DNA of 64,000 nucleotides from Euptelea pleiosperma (taxonomy: Eukaryota > Streptophyta > Magnoliopsida > Ranunculales > Eupteleaceae): contig CM068549.1 in the NCBI GenBank assembly GCA_035048495.1, forward strand, positions 10,402,000-10,465,999, in the 5' to 3' direction. Positions 35,140 through 47,312 of this stretch are shown in pieces. Both the position numbers and the translations under genes were made by a program. Within the stretch, counting starts at the first letter, position 1. Every line of letters starts with the position of its first letter. The notes beneath the pieces are model-generated. The model was not told the origin of the DNA and did no database searches. It saw nothing but the letters and a program-made list of their open reading frames with translations.

Positions 35140-37748
35140 TGATATTCGCTCAAAAGTGCTTATTTTAAGCAATTATCCTTTTAGCGTTATTGCATTCTCC
35201 TACGTAAAATACTCTATTTACCTACTTTTCTACGTAAGAGTCTCTTCTGTTGCGTAGAACACACTTTTCTGGACGAAATGGTATATTTGCATGCATTAAA
35301 CACATTTTCGGAAGGCTAGATATAAAGCCGTTCTGATTAAGTCTCATTACGTACTTCTTTTATCGCAGGAAACCCGATTGGAGAATTTTAAGGATTGTGG
35401 GCCCACAACTGACTGCCAGAGCCTTTAATCAAAGCATAAAGAGCCAACAGGCTATGACAGGCCAAGTACGGGTCGAGGCAGAGGATCACAGAGCCGGCCA
35501 AGAACCAAAAGGGCGGAAGAGTTGATGATGAACAAAAGGCGCCCCCAAGATTTGATTATGAAGATCTAGGCAAATTTTAAGAGCCTATGATCACAAAGTC
35601 AAGAGCTAACATGGCTTACAAATAAGCGCAAATCACATATGAGCCAGAAGGGATATTGAAGATCCAAACACAAATTGATAGTGGGTCATGTTACTAGGCC
35701 AGTGGAGCAAAACAACATCATCAAGGGTGAGCCAGGATGTGAGACCAAGTTGATAAGCCACGACACTAAGCCAAGATACCAACTTGTTAAAGTGGCGATC
35801 AAGCAGAGGGTATAAAGGAGAAAGTCGAAAAGCAAGTCCAAAGAACTCGATATGCTTGGATAATATGAATACAGTTTTGGATATGTGGTGGCCTAATACA
35901 CTGTATAGTGTTCACACGCATGGAACAACATCAAATGGTCCAATTTATTGAAAGTCGATGACCTTGGGGTCCACAAAGGACGCATGGCATGGTAGCATGC
36001 AATGGAGGATTGCTAGAAATCAAACGATGATGAAGGATGGCAGTTCCCATTAAATGGTGTTGAAATATGGACAATATACATTGGACTAAGCGGGCCCATT
36101 CCTCGTGGAGCCCAGCCCATACAAGAAAATATTCCCATAAGGTAAGAAAAAGGTGGTTTTCAAATTAGAAGGCTGGTTTTGCAAAAGAAGGGAATTTCTT
36201 GAAGAAACTTAGGATACAACTATGGAAAGTCCTAAGATTTTTTTGAAGCAAAGGGAAGTTGGTTGTGGCTAGACATCTAGCATATATATTTGGACCGAAA
36301 CCCTAATGGGTCTCTCTCCCACGTTCTCATCCTCTCTCCACGTTTTTCACTCTCCCCAATCGATCTCTTCCCTTCCCTTCTCCCACGTTCCTTCTTCTCC
36401 CCCACGTTCCACAACTAGAACCACCCCTGATCTCCAAGCATCTTCCAAAGGAGCAACAGCCTCCACCTTGCTACCCCCATCACCACCTGCTGCTGCTCCA
36501 ACGGACTGCCATTAGCCTTCATCTCCAACGCCTGGTAGTTCCTCTCCAACGGACTGAATAACCCCTCCATCTCCTCCAAGCTGGTGCATCTCCTGCCCGA
36601 CCTGCAAGCTCTCCAATGCCTCCATGAGACTGATCTCCCTCAAGAAAGGAAGAGGAGCGCCTCCCCCTTGCTGCAGCAACACCTTCTTCTTTTTCTCTTC
36701 AACACCGTCTGCTGCTACCAGCAATACACTTCACCGTTGCAGATCGCCACCTGCATACTGCATCCACGACCTTGCTGCCACTCCCTTGCCGCCCCACAAA
36801 GTGGTTCTGTCTCTCCCCTTGCACAGAAACGTCACCTGCAGTCCTCCACCTTGCCGGATTTGAGATTCAAAAGAGAAAAAAAAAAAAAAAAAGAAAAAGA
36901 GGGGCTGCCTCTTCTCTTGGGCAGCAACGTCCTTCTCCCCTTTACTTCCTCTCCCTCTCTCTCTAATCATCCACTACCTCACCACGACCTGCAACACTGA
37001 GTTGCAGGTCTGCAAAAAAAAAAAAAAAAAAATTTTTTTAGAGTTCGCCGGAGTTGCAACCTGCAACTCCGACGAGCTCCATTAGCGCCGGTAGCCTGCG
37101 ACATCTCTTGATCTCCACGATCTCTCTCTTGTTGGCCGTCCCTCTCTCTCCTCTTCTCTCATATCTTCCCACTCTAAGCCGCCCTCTTCCATTCCTCTGA
37201 ACGCCACAAGCTGTAGAAAAAAAAAAAAAAAAAAAAAAGAAAAATTTTAAGATCACCGGAGTTGCAGGTTGCAACTCCGGCAACCTCCATTACCACCTGC
37301 ACCATCATCACCTTCTCCCCCAAGTTTCCTCTCTTGAGCAACCACGCCCCCATCTCCCATCTCGCCCATTCCATAAATAACAAAAACCAGCGCCCCTCTT
37401 TGCTGCCACTCCTCTTCGTTGACGCCCCTCTCTATAGGCTTTACCGCCTCCACCAAGAGTTGCAGGTCCGCCTGCAACTCCCACAGCAATACTTCCCTTA
37501 GTCGGCACCCTCACCAGCCGTCCTCATCGCCTGTGTTCCCTCTCATCTTCTTTCCTTCAAAGAAAAAAAAAAACAGAAAAAAAAAAGAGAAAAAAAAAAA
37601 GAAGATTACCGGAGTTGCAACCTGCAACTCCGGCGAACACCATTCAATCCGGCAACCACCTCACGTCTTCTTCATCTGGGTTGGCTGTTCAGCAACCCAC
37701 CGTCATCTCTCACTAGCAAGCAGCCAAAGCCTCCAACGCCTGCAAATT

Positions 37749-37781
<33 letters not shown>

Positions 37782-38353
37782 AAGAAGAGAGAGGAGGTAC
37801 AGTCTCTCTCCCTTGAGCTGGTGTTGCAACTTGCAAACATCAGCAAGTGCTACCACCATACTCTTCAATCACCCCCGGTAGGATCTCAACTTTCTCTCTC
37901 TAAATCAGTCTCCCTCTCTCTAGAATTTTTCTTGTTTCTCTCACTAGCTTCTCTCCCTTACTAGTCTCTCTATTCGCTTTCTAGTGTAGTTTTGATTTAT
38001 TGCACAATTTAATTCAAGCCTTGTAAGAATTTTTCAGATTAATGAATTTAATTAGCAGTTTGTTTCTTTAATTTCTTTTATGCTTTTATTCATTGCGGTA
38101 GTTCCTCTCTCTAAAAATCACAAAATCCCGTTTTAAAAATCCATTTCACCATTCTCACCCCTCCATGCTTTTCTGAGAAAAATTCATCATTTTATGTTCT
38201 TGAGCTGCGCAAACTAACCCTGAGTGCGGATCGACATCCGACACGAGCCACTGTGCAAAACTGTTCATTTTACAGGTTAAATGTCTCGGATCAATTAAAA
38301 ATGTGTTGAAGTTAGGGTTTCCGTACCAACGACGAGGAAAAACCCTACTTTCA
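35140..38353 (+). mobile_element. Solo LTR of family A, copy 3
   Basis: Starts TGATATTCGCTCAAAAGTGC, ends AACCCTACTTTCA; TSD ATAAG (35135-35139, 38354-38358). It is the longest copy and differs in its 5' half: no tRNA-like segment is found at 35400-36250, where other text stands. Its 3' half carries three A-run plus hairpin modules (hairpins 37048-37071, 37256-37280, 37609-37633), further hairpins at 36986-37010 and 37457-37480, a 39-base A-rich run near 37750, and the palindrome at 38227-38240. Confidence 0.92.
36984..37790 (+). repeat. Serially duplicated A-tract/hairpin modules in LTR copy 3
   Basis: Three modules have the order poly(A) run, short T/A spacer, hairpin CCGGAGTTGCA..TGCAACTCCG, then CGA(A/G)C-type text and CCATT. 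A fourth A-run near 37750 lacks the hairpin. Stems are 10-11 bp with two- or three-base loops. Confidence 0.85.
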
Positions 38354-38358
38354 ATAAG

Positions 38359-38900
38359 AATTCAAGTATACAAACCGGAAGGCCGGGATGATCTAAATAT
38401 TCTAAGTCATGCGACTAGAATTAACGAGAATTCCGTCAATTCTATAGTCCTAGCCGGGAACCTTGGATTCTTATACATTATGACTTTTTGCCTTGATAAG
38501 AATTCAAGTATACAAACTAGAAGGCCGGGATAATTTAAATATTCTAAGTCATGCGACTAGAATTAACGAGAATCTCGTCAACTCTATAGTCCTAGCCGAG
38601 AGCATTGAATTCTTATACATCATGGCTTTTCGCCTTGATAAGAATTCAAGTATACAAACCGGAAGGCCGGGATGATCTAAATATTCTAAGTCATACGACT
38701 AGAATTAACAAGAATCCCATCAATATTTTTGTCCTAGCCGGGAGCCTTGAATTCTTATACATCATGGCTTTTTTCCATAATAAGAATTCAAGTTAACAAA
38801 CCAACAGGCCGGGATAATCTAAGTTTATTCTCGACAACCCAATAGTCCTAGCCAGACTATTGAGTTCTTTTGGTACTTGATCAGTTATTTTGTTAAAGTT
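38359..38900 (+). repeat. 142-bp tandem array, remaining units
   Basis: Unit starts (ATAAG) fall at 38354, 38496, 38638 and 38780, each exactly 142 bases apart. The last unit decays after about 38860. Together with 34993-35139 this gives five units. Confidence 0.92.
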
Positions 38901-39063
38901 CAAGTATATAAATCAGGCAAATGGGATGAAAATCCCAGCTGAGCTATGAACTAAAGAGAGCAAACTTCGAATTCATATTAGAGAAAAAAGATTTTCTATT
39001 ATATCAAAAGCCATTAACGGCATCTACATTTGAGGGCCCCGTGGGCAAGTCAGAATATAGAGA

Positions 39064-41696
39064 TTACAAAGAAGGCGCCACATCCTGCCTGTCAGCCGGC
39101 TGAATAACAGGATTTACCACAGTACCTTCTTCTAGATTCACCGTCTCTATCTGAGAAGGATCTGGAATGACTTCAGGAACCTAGATGGTTGGAGGAGGTT
39201 CTCGGGATATATTCTCGAGAATATTCATCCCGACAACTGGTTCGGGCAGAACCATTTCTTGAACGGGATCCTCATCTTCCTCCTCTTCCATCACAGCTTC
39301 ACACCTAGCAAAGCCTTCCCGGTATCCTTTATCATAAGATTCCTGTTGAAGGGCGTCGGATGCTTGCTTGGTTTCATCCCTCTCAACAGTCATCTTCTCC
39401 AGATCCTCTTATAGGCGGCTAACTCTCTCCTTAAATTGAGAACATTCCGCCTTGACCTTAATCAAGTCATCTTCAGCTTTCTTCTTTGAGGCAAGGGATT
39501 CAAGGGCCAACTTTCTCTCCATCTCTGCCTTGGTCTTGGAGATTTCAGCAGATAGGTTGGCAGCTTGAACTTGCTCCTCGGCCAGTTTAAGTGCAGCTTC
39601 AGACTCGCTTGATTTCTCGACAAGGGCAGTGTAATTTTGGAGGAGGTCGCCAAGGTAATCCCTCAAACCTACATAAGCATGGATGCTCTGCAAAGAGAAG
39701 AGAATGTAAGATTATGAATTATGAGTTCAACATAAGAGATATCCCGAGAATAGTTACCTCCAGAAGAGAACGGCTGAGGACTTTGCATGGCACCTTCGGG
39801 GAAGGCATATCAATATAACGTAATCTGTCCCGTGGGAGACAGATCCGCTCGATCAAGGTTGCAGCCACCCCGGCATCAGCAATGGAGTTTTGCTCCGAGA
39901 TGGGCTTCCCATCAGGCAGGCAGCCAGCATTCATGATATACTGCTCCTCACCATTAAACTCTCGTAAACCTGCAAGGGGGTTATCTTGGTGCCACAATTC
40001 TTTTAGTGTAACCCATGTATCAATTAAATCAAATACTGTACTAGACGGGAATGAAGGGGAACGAATATGCTCACCAACTGAATGACTGGGCCCGACAGCA
40101 TCTGTTGGATAGGAAGTAGATGGAGGAGTAGACGTTTGTTGAAGCACTGGAGAAGGTTGGAATCCAGGAGGAGACCTTGTTATGGTGATCGAGGGAGAAG
40201 CAGTAGGCACGGTGGCTACTGAAGGAGAATCTGGGGCCTCAGAAGGTTGAGTCATTGAAGAGCCACCTGCCAGATTAGCCTTAGCAGTCACTGTCCTATC
40301 CTGAGTAAGAGATGCTTCTAGCTCGGGAGCTAACCCCTTAACCAGTCTTCTCTTCTTTCTTGGTGCCAGAGTAGGGGCAGCAAAAGTGTCCTTCCTCATT
40401 TCAGCCATTCTACCCTCCATTTACAAAGGAAATAATGGGTTAGTATATCAGAAAGAATATGAAATAAGCACCCCGAGTATAACGGAAGATACCTCCGCCT
40501 CTTCCAATCGAACGAGTTCCCGACAAAATCATTCAGAGGTTCCTGACGACCATCAGGATGTCTAAAAAATTCTGCTACAGGATAAGAGCAGACCCGACCC
40601 AGCTTATTGGAGGATCTACATGGACGAGAGCCCTATGAGTTTGACGAGGCCTCTTTATTCAAGGAACCTCGGGGCTGACATCCGCTTCTTCCCGAGACGT
40701 GGCTTCCCTAGTACTGACCTCGGGAGCAGGACGTTTACGTGAGTAGTCGGGGGCAGCTACTTGTTGATTACGTGGCACAACGGGACCAGCAGCTGACGAT
40801 CTTCTGTTATTATCAATCAATCCCGCTAGGGACCATTGCTTCACGACCTTGGGGATTTTCCTCAGAATATATTTGACCCTGTCTTTTATATCCTGAGGAT
40901 ATCTCCAGGGACGTCTGTCGTAGTCTATAGCAAAGAAGAAAGGCGACGGGTCAGTTGATTGATTAGATCAGTCTAAAGGAGATTGACGGGATACAAAGAG
41001 GAGCTTACCCGACAAGTTAAAGCTTGTACGGACTCTATGGCTGCTGGAGCTCCCCGACCTCCGTACGTTCGTCAAATTCCCAAGATCCCATCACCAGCAA
41101 AGGATCAGAGTGCCATCCCTTATGACTATCAGGCAGGCTCTCAACAATCTTCTGTTCCTTCTTCCGAGCGGCTACGGACTAGAACAAGTCTGTATTGAAG
41201 GAGTCCGGACACCTCCTCGGGATATATAGGTAATAGATCTCGGAGAAACCGATTTGGTATTCATTTGTAGAGTTGAGATATTCTATCCTATTCATCAAAC
41301 GCCAAATATTTTCGTGCATTTGGCCGGGGCCCGATCATAGAACCAGAGTACTTCCCTCACTAGAGGAGTCAGAGGAAGAGTTAACCCAAACTTCAATTGA
41401 AGTCGAGTGATGCTGATTTCGCCAGGGTTGGTGTCTTCCCCATGATGAGAACCAAGTTTGATGAAAACAGTGGAACGAATAGCAAATTCCCTCCTCAGAC
41501 CTACTATATACAGGTCATTCCCGTGAGTGGGGATCCTAACGATCTCTTGAGAAACTACTTGTTCCTCCCTATATACGTCTATGGCCCGATCTACTAAGTC
41601 AGAGGATACCTCTTCTTCTACAGGGGTGTTAGTCTCTACTGGTTCTCTGGGAACCATTTCCTCGATGTCCTCAAGCACTATCCTACCCCTAGCCAT
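39064..41696 (-). pseudogene. Antisense gene of the Tat element, spliced type (decayed)
   Basis: On the minus strand from ATG at 41696: MARGRIVLEDIEEMVP, acidic Val/Glu stretch, then DTNPGEISITRLQLKFGLTL and PLVREVLWFYDRAP. This resembles the PF04195 'putative gypsy-type transposon' domain of plant proteins. Stops follow at 41295. Downstream blocks: Pro/Ser/Thr-rich segment (40420-40080), GEEQYIMNAGCLPDGKPI, then an Ala/Glu/Lys coiled coil (39693-39409) and an acidic tail ending at 39064. GT-AG introns are plausible at 40074-39970 (105 bases, frame-preserving) and 39757-39688 (70 bases, CTTTGCAG acceptor). Antisense frames are known in the Tat lineage; their function is unsettled. Confidence 0.68.
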
Positions 41697-42204
41697 TAGA
41701 AGCAAGTAAAGAAGGAAGAAGAAGAAAGATGGCAAGTGAAGAGAAGAATACCGTTCACAGTGCAATAACAGCAAGCAGGGAGAGCAGAGATGAAGAAACG
41801 CTTGGGATTGAAGCTTGAACTGTTGCAGAGCACCGATCGAGAAGAAGAAAATGAATAAATGAAGGGGAGTGGGCTTTTTATATGTAAAAAGTTTGGAATT
41901 AGTAAACCGACAATCTGGCAATATCAAACCCTTGGCACCAAAATTCAAAAGCAGTCGTTCAACGGTTCGGTAACCAGCTCCTTCGGGTATTATACCCATC
42001 AATCATTCCATTCGATGACCGTACATTGGACAGCACGCCAGAACGAACATGTCCCATGGACACAGTAATGAGAACCGTAGTATTAAATGAGATTGTCGAC
42101 GATTGAATGATCACTGGAAGATCCAATGGCCAGCAAGCTACAGTGAATAATGAACGATCAAGATCCTTTTTAGAAGATACGACAGTAGCTTCTCGATCTT
42201 CTCA

Positions 42205-42216
42205 AAAAGGGGGGGA
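42205..42216 (+). promoter_or_regulatory. Polypurine tract of the Tat element
   Basis: AAAAAGGGGGGA abuts the 3' LTR start TGTGGGTGCCG at 42217. It serves as plus-strand primer in reverse transcription. Confidence 0.88.
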
Positions 42217-43459
42217 TGTGGGTGCCGTATTTTCCAGCAAATAGAACAATGACATGTGTCACTTGCATGACACATGTGAATATGGAAGGGTGACACATGG
42301 TACAACTGGCACGCGAGAGTGAATGCGCCGAAGGTATCATCAGAGGTCATGAACTGCCCCATCACTATCATACGACATCCATTAATAGGAAGTGCCACGT
42401 GTCAGAATGGAATGATCGAAACAGAGCGTCTCGAGACAGAAAATTGACAATGCATATTAATGCTTCGACCTTTAATATGTCGGGAAGCATTCAATCTTGC
42501 CCGACATATTAATCATTGAATTTCTTGACGGGATTGATATTCAACGCAACCCGACAAGGTCCAGAGTCCTACATGGTTTGGATATCATCCTTGACAGGAG
42601 TGATTTTCAACATATTCTACTCATCCCGACAATGGTAAACGACTTGATAGGATCAAGTTTCACCTCATCCCGACAAGGTTATATGACTTACAGGATGCAT
42701 ACATCCCTACAAAGTCAAATAACTTATTGGATGTACCCATCCCAATACGATCAACTGACTTACTTGACGGGATCGGTTTTCATCTTATCCCGTCAAAGTC
42801 ACATGATTAATTGGATGCATTTACCCTGACAAGGGCATATGACTTGCTTGACGGGATTAAATATCACATCATCCCGACAAATATACAGGTTCCTACGAGT
42901 GAGGTAAGTATTCCAAACACAGTTAGTTTCCTAACTAATGAATGTTGGCCACATGGCAACTAGTTGAACTATCACAGTTTCGACATCTTCTTACTCGAAT
43001 GTCTGACACGAAGGATGCCACCTCAGTGCCACTTCAGTTATTTCAGATATAACCAATCAAAAGAAGTTAAAATCTAACAAGAAGATTTTATTTCATAACA
43101 GAATCTATCTAGATCATAACTGATTGACAACAACTGGACATGTGGAAGGTGAGTCATGCCAGTTCTAATGGTATAAATATGAGACCCTTAGGACTGGGAA
43201 AAAGATCTTGCTCTCCGGATCCAGATAGTCTAAGCTCTGAACTTTTTATCTGTCTGAACCCTGTTACCATTCCTAAGCTAACTTGAGTGTCGGAGTATTG
43301 TCAACAGATATAGCCACATCTCATCTGGAGATCATCCTATCCTTCACGGGGGAGAAAATAGTTTCACCCTGAAGCATCAGAGCCGTCCGATCATCATCAA
43401 GATATAAATCGTCTGACCTCGAAGATTGTGTGGGTTAGATCAGATTTTTTTCCCCCACA
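42217..43459 (+). repeat. 3' LTR of the Tat element
   Basis: It pairs with 25574-26827 over its whole length with scattered substitutions. Differences include the missing 21-base duplication and an extra AAGATTTTATTT-type stretch near 43082. It ends TTTTTTCCCCCACA, then TSD AATAA. Confidence 0.93.
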
Positions 43460-43464
43460 AATAA

Positions 43465-44260
43465 CATAAAAGTTCAATTCCTAATTTTACTATCCTTTTA
43501 AAATTTTCATTATTTTCTTTAAAGTTCTTACATTTCTTTATTTTCTTCTTCCTAAGGAATTTTTTAAGTTTCTTTATAATTAGTTCCATTTCTTCACCTG
43601 AATCATTATCTTCATCTTATTCTTCTTGTCACTTTTATCTTTTCTAGATACTTTTAATGCAATGTTCCTCCTTTTAAGTGGCTTGAGTTTAAGTTCGAAG
43701 GTTTGAATTGACCCTATAAATTCTTCTAATTTTATTTGGTCAACGTCTTTACTTTCCTCAATAGCAGTGATCTTGTGGTGGAATCTATCGGGTAAGGATC
43801 TTAGAATTTTCCTAACAATCTTGGGTTTTGGGATAACTTCACCTAGACTTCACATAGAGTTTATGATATCACTAAGTTTGGTGTAAAAGTTTGTGAAGGA
43901 TTCATCCTCCCTCATTCTGATAATTTCTAACTGTGTGTCATTAGAATTTAAAGCTTAGACACCTTAACCGAGTTGGTTCCTTCATGGGTCATTTCCAAAA
44001 TGTCCCAAGCTTGTTTCGTGGTTTCACATGCTAGAATTCTTTTAAACTCTTCAGATGACAAGGCACAATATATGGCATTTAAGGCTTCATTATTAAAGGC
44101 ACACGTTTCCTTATCACCCAGGCTCCATCCTTCTTTGATCACCTTCCATATTTTCTCATCAAGAGACCTTAAAAAAATTCTCATCCTAGCCTTCCAAAAG
44201 GCATTGTCTGAGGTCTGAGCCATCAAATAAAGGTGGTCGAGAGATTGAGTTGCCTTCCAT
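43465..44260 (-). pseudogene. SIRE-like gag, N-terminal half (UBN2-type)
   Basis: Open frame 44226-43948 on minus reads MMAQTSDNAFWKARMRIFLR, EKIWKVIKEGW, FNNEALNAIYCALSSEEF and CETTKQAWDILEMTHEGTN, the classic copia gag_2/UBN2 domain. It lies just inside the PBS as expected. After the stop at 43948 the text continues toward a Lys-rich region and the first half of the zinc knuckle at about 43470, where the Tat element is inserted. Confidence 0.88.
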
Positions 44261-44320
44261 AGTCATTTTAAGGGAAATGTCGAATCCCACTCAGGGGGTG
44301 AAGCCCTTAACAAGTGGTAT

Positions 44321-44333
44321 GGCTCTGATACCA
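44321..44333 (-). promoter_or_regulatory. Primer binding site of the SIRE-like copia
   Basis: Minus-strand TGGTATCAGAGCC lies two bases after the LTR end (GAATTTCA, 44336). It is complementary to the 3' end of initiator tRNA-Met and is the standard copia primer site. Confidence 0.93.
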
Positions 44334-44708
44334 ATTGAAATTCCCTTACAACCACTATGAATGTCCTAAAGGGGGGTGAAAATGACTATGTTCGGGTTCT
44401 TAAAAATTCTTTACGGATTATATTTAAGGTCCAATTCAATTCCCGGTTCGTTGCATTCACACACATTCACATATACAAAATAATATAATGCGAAGCAACC
44501 ACAAGATATGATAAAAAAAAGATAAAGAGAAAATATGCAAACCACAACACAAGAGATTTATAGTGGTTCGGTGTTCACACACCTACAGCCACTGTCTTAA
44601 GGAGTAAGAATCCACTATTCAATTGGGTATTGCACTATTACAATTGAATAACAAAGGTTAGAAATACAACTAACCTAACACTGAGAGAATCGCTTCTCTC
44701 AATGCTTA

Positions 44709-44951
44709 GGCCCTGATTGGTTCACTGCGCTGGGATGCATTTTGCACTCCAGTGCAAATGTAGTGAGTAGCAATGCACTCACTTGCCATGGTTTTTGGGC
44801 TGCACTTGTTTGCATCTATTTCGTTAAGGAGTTTGCAAGGGATTGGCAATCACTTGCACACTAGCTCATTTGCATGCCCCCAACCAATCACATGCATTCC
44901 AAAATTATGGTGAGTGCATTAGCATCCCAAAGCAGCGAACCAAATAGGGCC
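44709..44951. mobile_element. Tourist-like (PIF/Harbinger) MITE, 243 bp
   Basis: The left end GGCCCTGATTGGTTCACTGC and the complement of the right end GGCCCTATTTGGTTCGCTGC form TIRs extending to GGGATGC, about 30 bases. The flanking triplets TTA (44706-44708) and CTA (44952-44954) are a 3-bp TSD with one change. The uninterrupted relative text near 53070 (CAATGCCTAGTTACAC) shows the empty site. Confidence 0.85.
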
Positions 44952-44977
44952 CTAGTTACACTTTAGGTCAAGCAGGT

Positions 44978-46471
44978 TAAAATTTAGGTTTTTCAGGTGT
45001 CGTCGGATCAGAAACCCTAGATTTCAATAATATTTGTAATTCCGGTTCACTTTAAATCCTACAAAAATGCAGACTTTGTATAGTGATATGTCAGATGTTG
45101 AATCCGCACTCAGGGTTAGGGAACACAATTTATCGGAACATTAGAACAATAGAAAGTGCTTGAAAATATGGATGGAATAGTGAGAGTGGCGATTAATAAT
45201 TGAGATTTAAAATAATATTTTTGCAGAGATTTCTATCAACTAATTAACATAAGTAAAGAGAAAGAAACACCATAACGGAAAAGAGAAACTTATTTATTAA
45301 AATAATACAAATTACAATGCTTGAATCTAATTTATTAATAAAATAAAATAAAAATAAATAACCATCACTCTAGAAAGCATTATAAGAGAAGAAATATAAA
45401 GAGAAAGAATAAGATTTTAGAGAGAAAATGAAAGAGAAGATAGAAAATGGAGATTTACCTTGGTGACTTACCAATGGAGAAGAGGTTTGCAAAGCCGTGT
45501 TCTTGATGATTTTTGGATGATAACCAAACCAAGGAGAGGAGAGATATAGAGAGGTTTAGAGAAGAAGGGGAGAGGGAACCTAGAGGATTGTAGGTTATGA
45601 GAGGGGGGGAGAACCAACCCAAGAAGGAGAGATCGTAGATCTCTTATAGACTTTTTTTTTCCTTATTGTAAAAATGATGACCGTTGGATCTAGAGAGATC
45701 CAACGGTTGGGAATGGGTTAGTTAGATGAGAGAGGGAGTGACTAGGATAGAAAGAGATGTGGGAGAGACCGATTCTCTATTGTTGTTGCGAATGGGTATG
45801 AGCATGGCATGGGCATGGGTCATGGGTCATGGGTCATGGGTCATGGGTATGGGCATGGGCATGGGTCATGTCATGGGTATGGGTCATGGGCCAAGATAGA
45901 TAGAGAGAGAAATAAGATAGAGGTGAGAGAAAAATACAAAAATAATAACATTTGAGGGTCTTGAACCCTGGTCTTCTTTATTCTCTCCCATTCGTTCCAC
46001 CAATTAGTCAAACTAGTCTTTTGATGTCAATTGGTGTGGCTTTTAACACCTTAGTCCTTCTCTTGGTCTTCAGCTTTTCTTCTCTCTCTTAGTCCTTGTT
46101 CCAGCTCTACGATCATCTAGCTTTGCCCGTACATGTCTTCTATCTTCTTATCCTAGCCTGCTGGCTCTTTAAGCTTTAATAGAAGTCTTTTGTGGTTGAT
46201 CGTAGGCCCGCCAGTCCTTGAGAATCGCCCAATAGGGTCTCCTGCAAGTGAAAAAGCACGTTATGAGATTCAACTAAAATGGCTTTATACTGGACTATCC
46301 GAAATGCGTATATTTCATGTAAATAGTCGATTTTTGTCTAAAGAATGCGTTCTACGCAATGGAAGAAACTCTTACGTGGAAAAGTCGACGAAAAGACAAG
46401 TTTTATGTAGGAGAATGCGATTTCGCTATAAGGATAATGGCTTAAAATAAGCACTTTTTAGTGAATATCAC
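44978..46471 (-). repeat. Native 3' LTR of the full-length family-A element
   Basis: It contains GATGTTGAATCCGCACTC near 45095 (decayed palindrome), purine tracts, an expanded CATGGG/TCATGGG minisatellite (about 45794-45888), B box GGTCTTGAACC (45957-45967, minus) and the TACGTGGAAAA motif near the end. It is longer than its partner owing to the minisatellite and a ~145-base segment absent there. Confidence 0.88.
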
Positions 46472-47312
46472 AACCCCTAACTAGCATATTGACAAGTCTT
46501 GGCAATTATTGCGAAATAAGTAAGCTAAAAAAGACTTAGCATAACATGCTAGAAAACTTATTTGCATTACTCAGAAAAACTCCATTTTGTCAGATTATTT
46601 CAAGGATGCAATAAATCATTCACAAATTAGAACTAATCAGCAAAATACAACACTTCTACAAATGGACCTTCAAACAAAAGATTACTTAGACTCAGTGTGT
46701 GTATGTTCAACATCATCATCATCTGACAGTAGAGATATTTGGATCTCCTTAGAGACTATATGCCTCAACCTCAATCCTCACTTGTATACCACTTAGAAGT
46801 GAATCACTCAGAAATGGTTTTATACTTTTCTCTCAAACTATATGTGAGGAGATGAATATAGAAACTAGCAAACGTCTCACATATATAGTTCTTGAATAGA
46901 GGGTATAAGAAGATTTTAAGAAGATCTCATGATTGGATTGTCATATCCCTTAAGAATGACTAATCAAACTCTATAGTTTCTCTTTTCTCCATTCTCCACA
47001 CTTGATGATGGTACAAATCTAGAATCAAATAAGACTTGCATAGGTTGTATTGAGGCTTAGGATAAGTTCAGAAAAGAAGGATATTCTTGTATTCAAAAAT
47101 TCTGAGAGGGTATCTCACTATTCTTTGCAACTTTTCCTAGGGATAATATTTTCTTGACTTTTTTTCTTTTCTTTTTCCAATTTTTGTCTTTTTGGATATT
47201 CTTCAACCTTTCTTTCTTTCTTTCTGATCGTGGTTCTTTTCAACTCGTACCATTTGTTTTCTTTTCTTTTCTTTTCTTTTCCTTTCTTGGTTATTATCTT
47301 TTCATGGTGTAA

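Larger units (their letters stand above)
25574..43459 (+). mobile_element. Tat-lineage Ty3-gypsy retrotransposon, full length with two nested solo LTRs
   Basis: Two LTRs of 1254 and 1243 bases are flanked by the 5-bp TSD AATAA (25569-25573 and 43460-43464). Order: PBS, gag, protease, RT, RNase H, second RNase H, integrase, tandem array, antisense gene, PPT. A second archaeal-type RNase H between RNase H and integrase, a long 3' region and antisense coding are hallmarks of the Tat/Ogre/Retand group. Frame breaks and an altered RT motif indicate a dead copy. It sits inside the copia gag. Confidence 0.93.

Noticed and set aside
36306..37964. Open frames with poly-Lys or poly-Phe stretches in LTR copy 3
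   Set aside because: They are translations of A-runs and T-runs and CT-rich tracts within the LTR.
42217..43459. A second solo LTR rather than the 3' LTR of the Tat element
   Set aside because: A PPT lies directly before it and the AATAA TSD is shared with the left LTR, so the two LTRs belong to one element.
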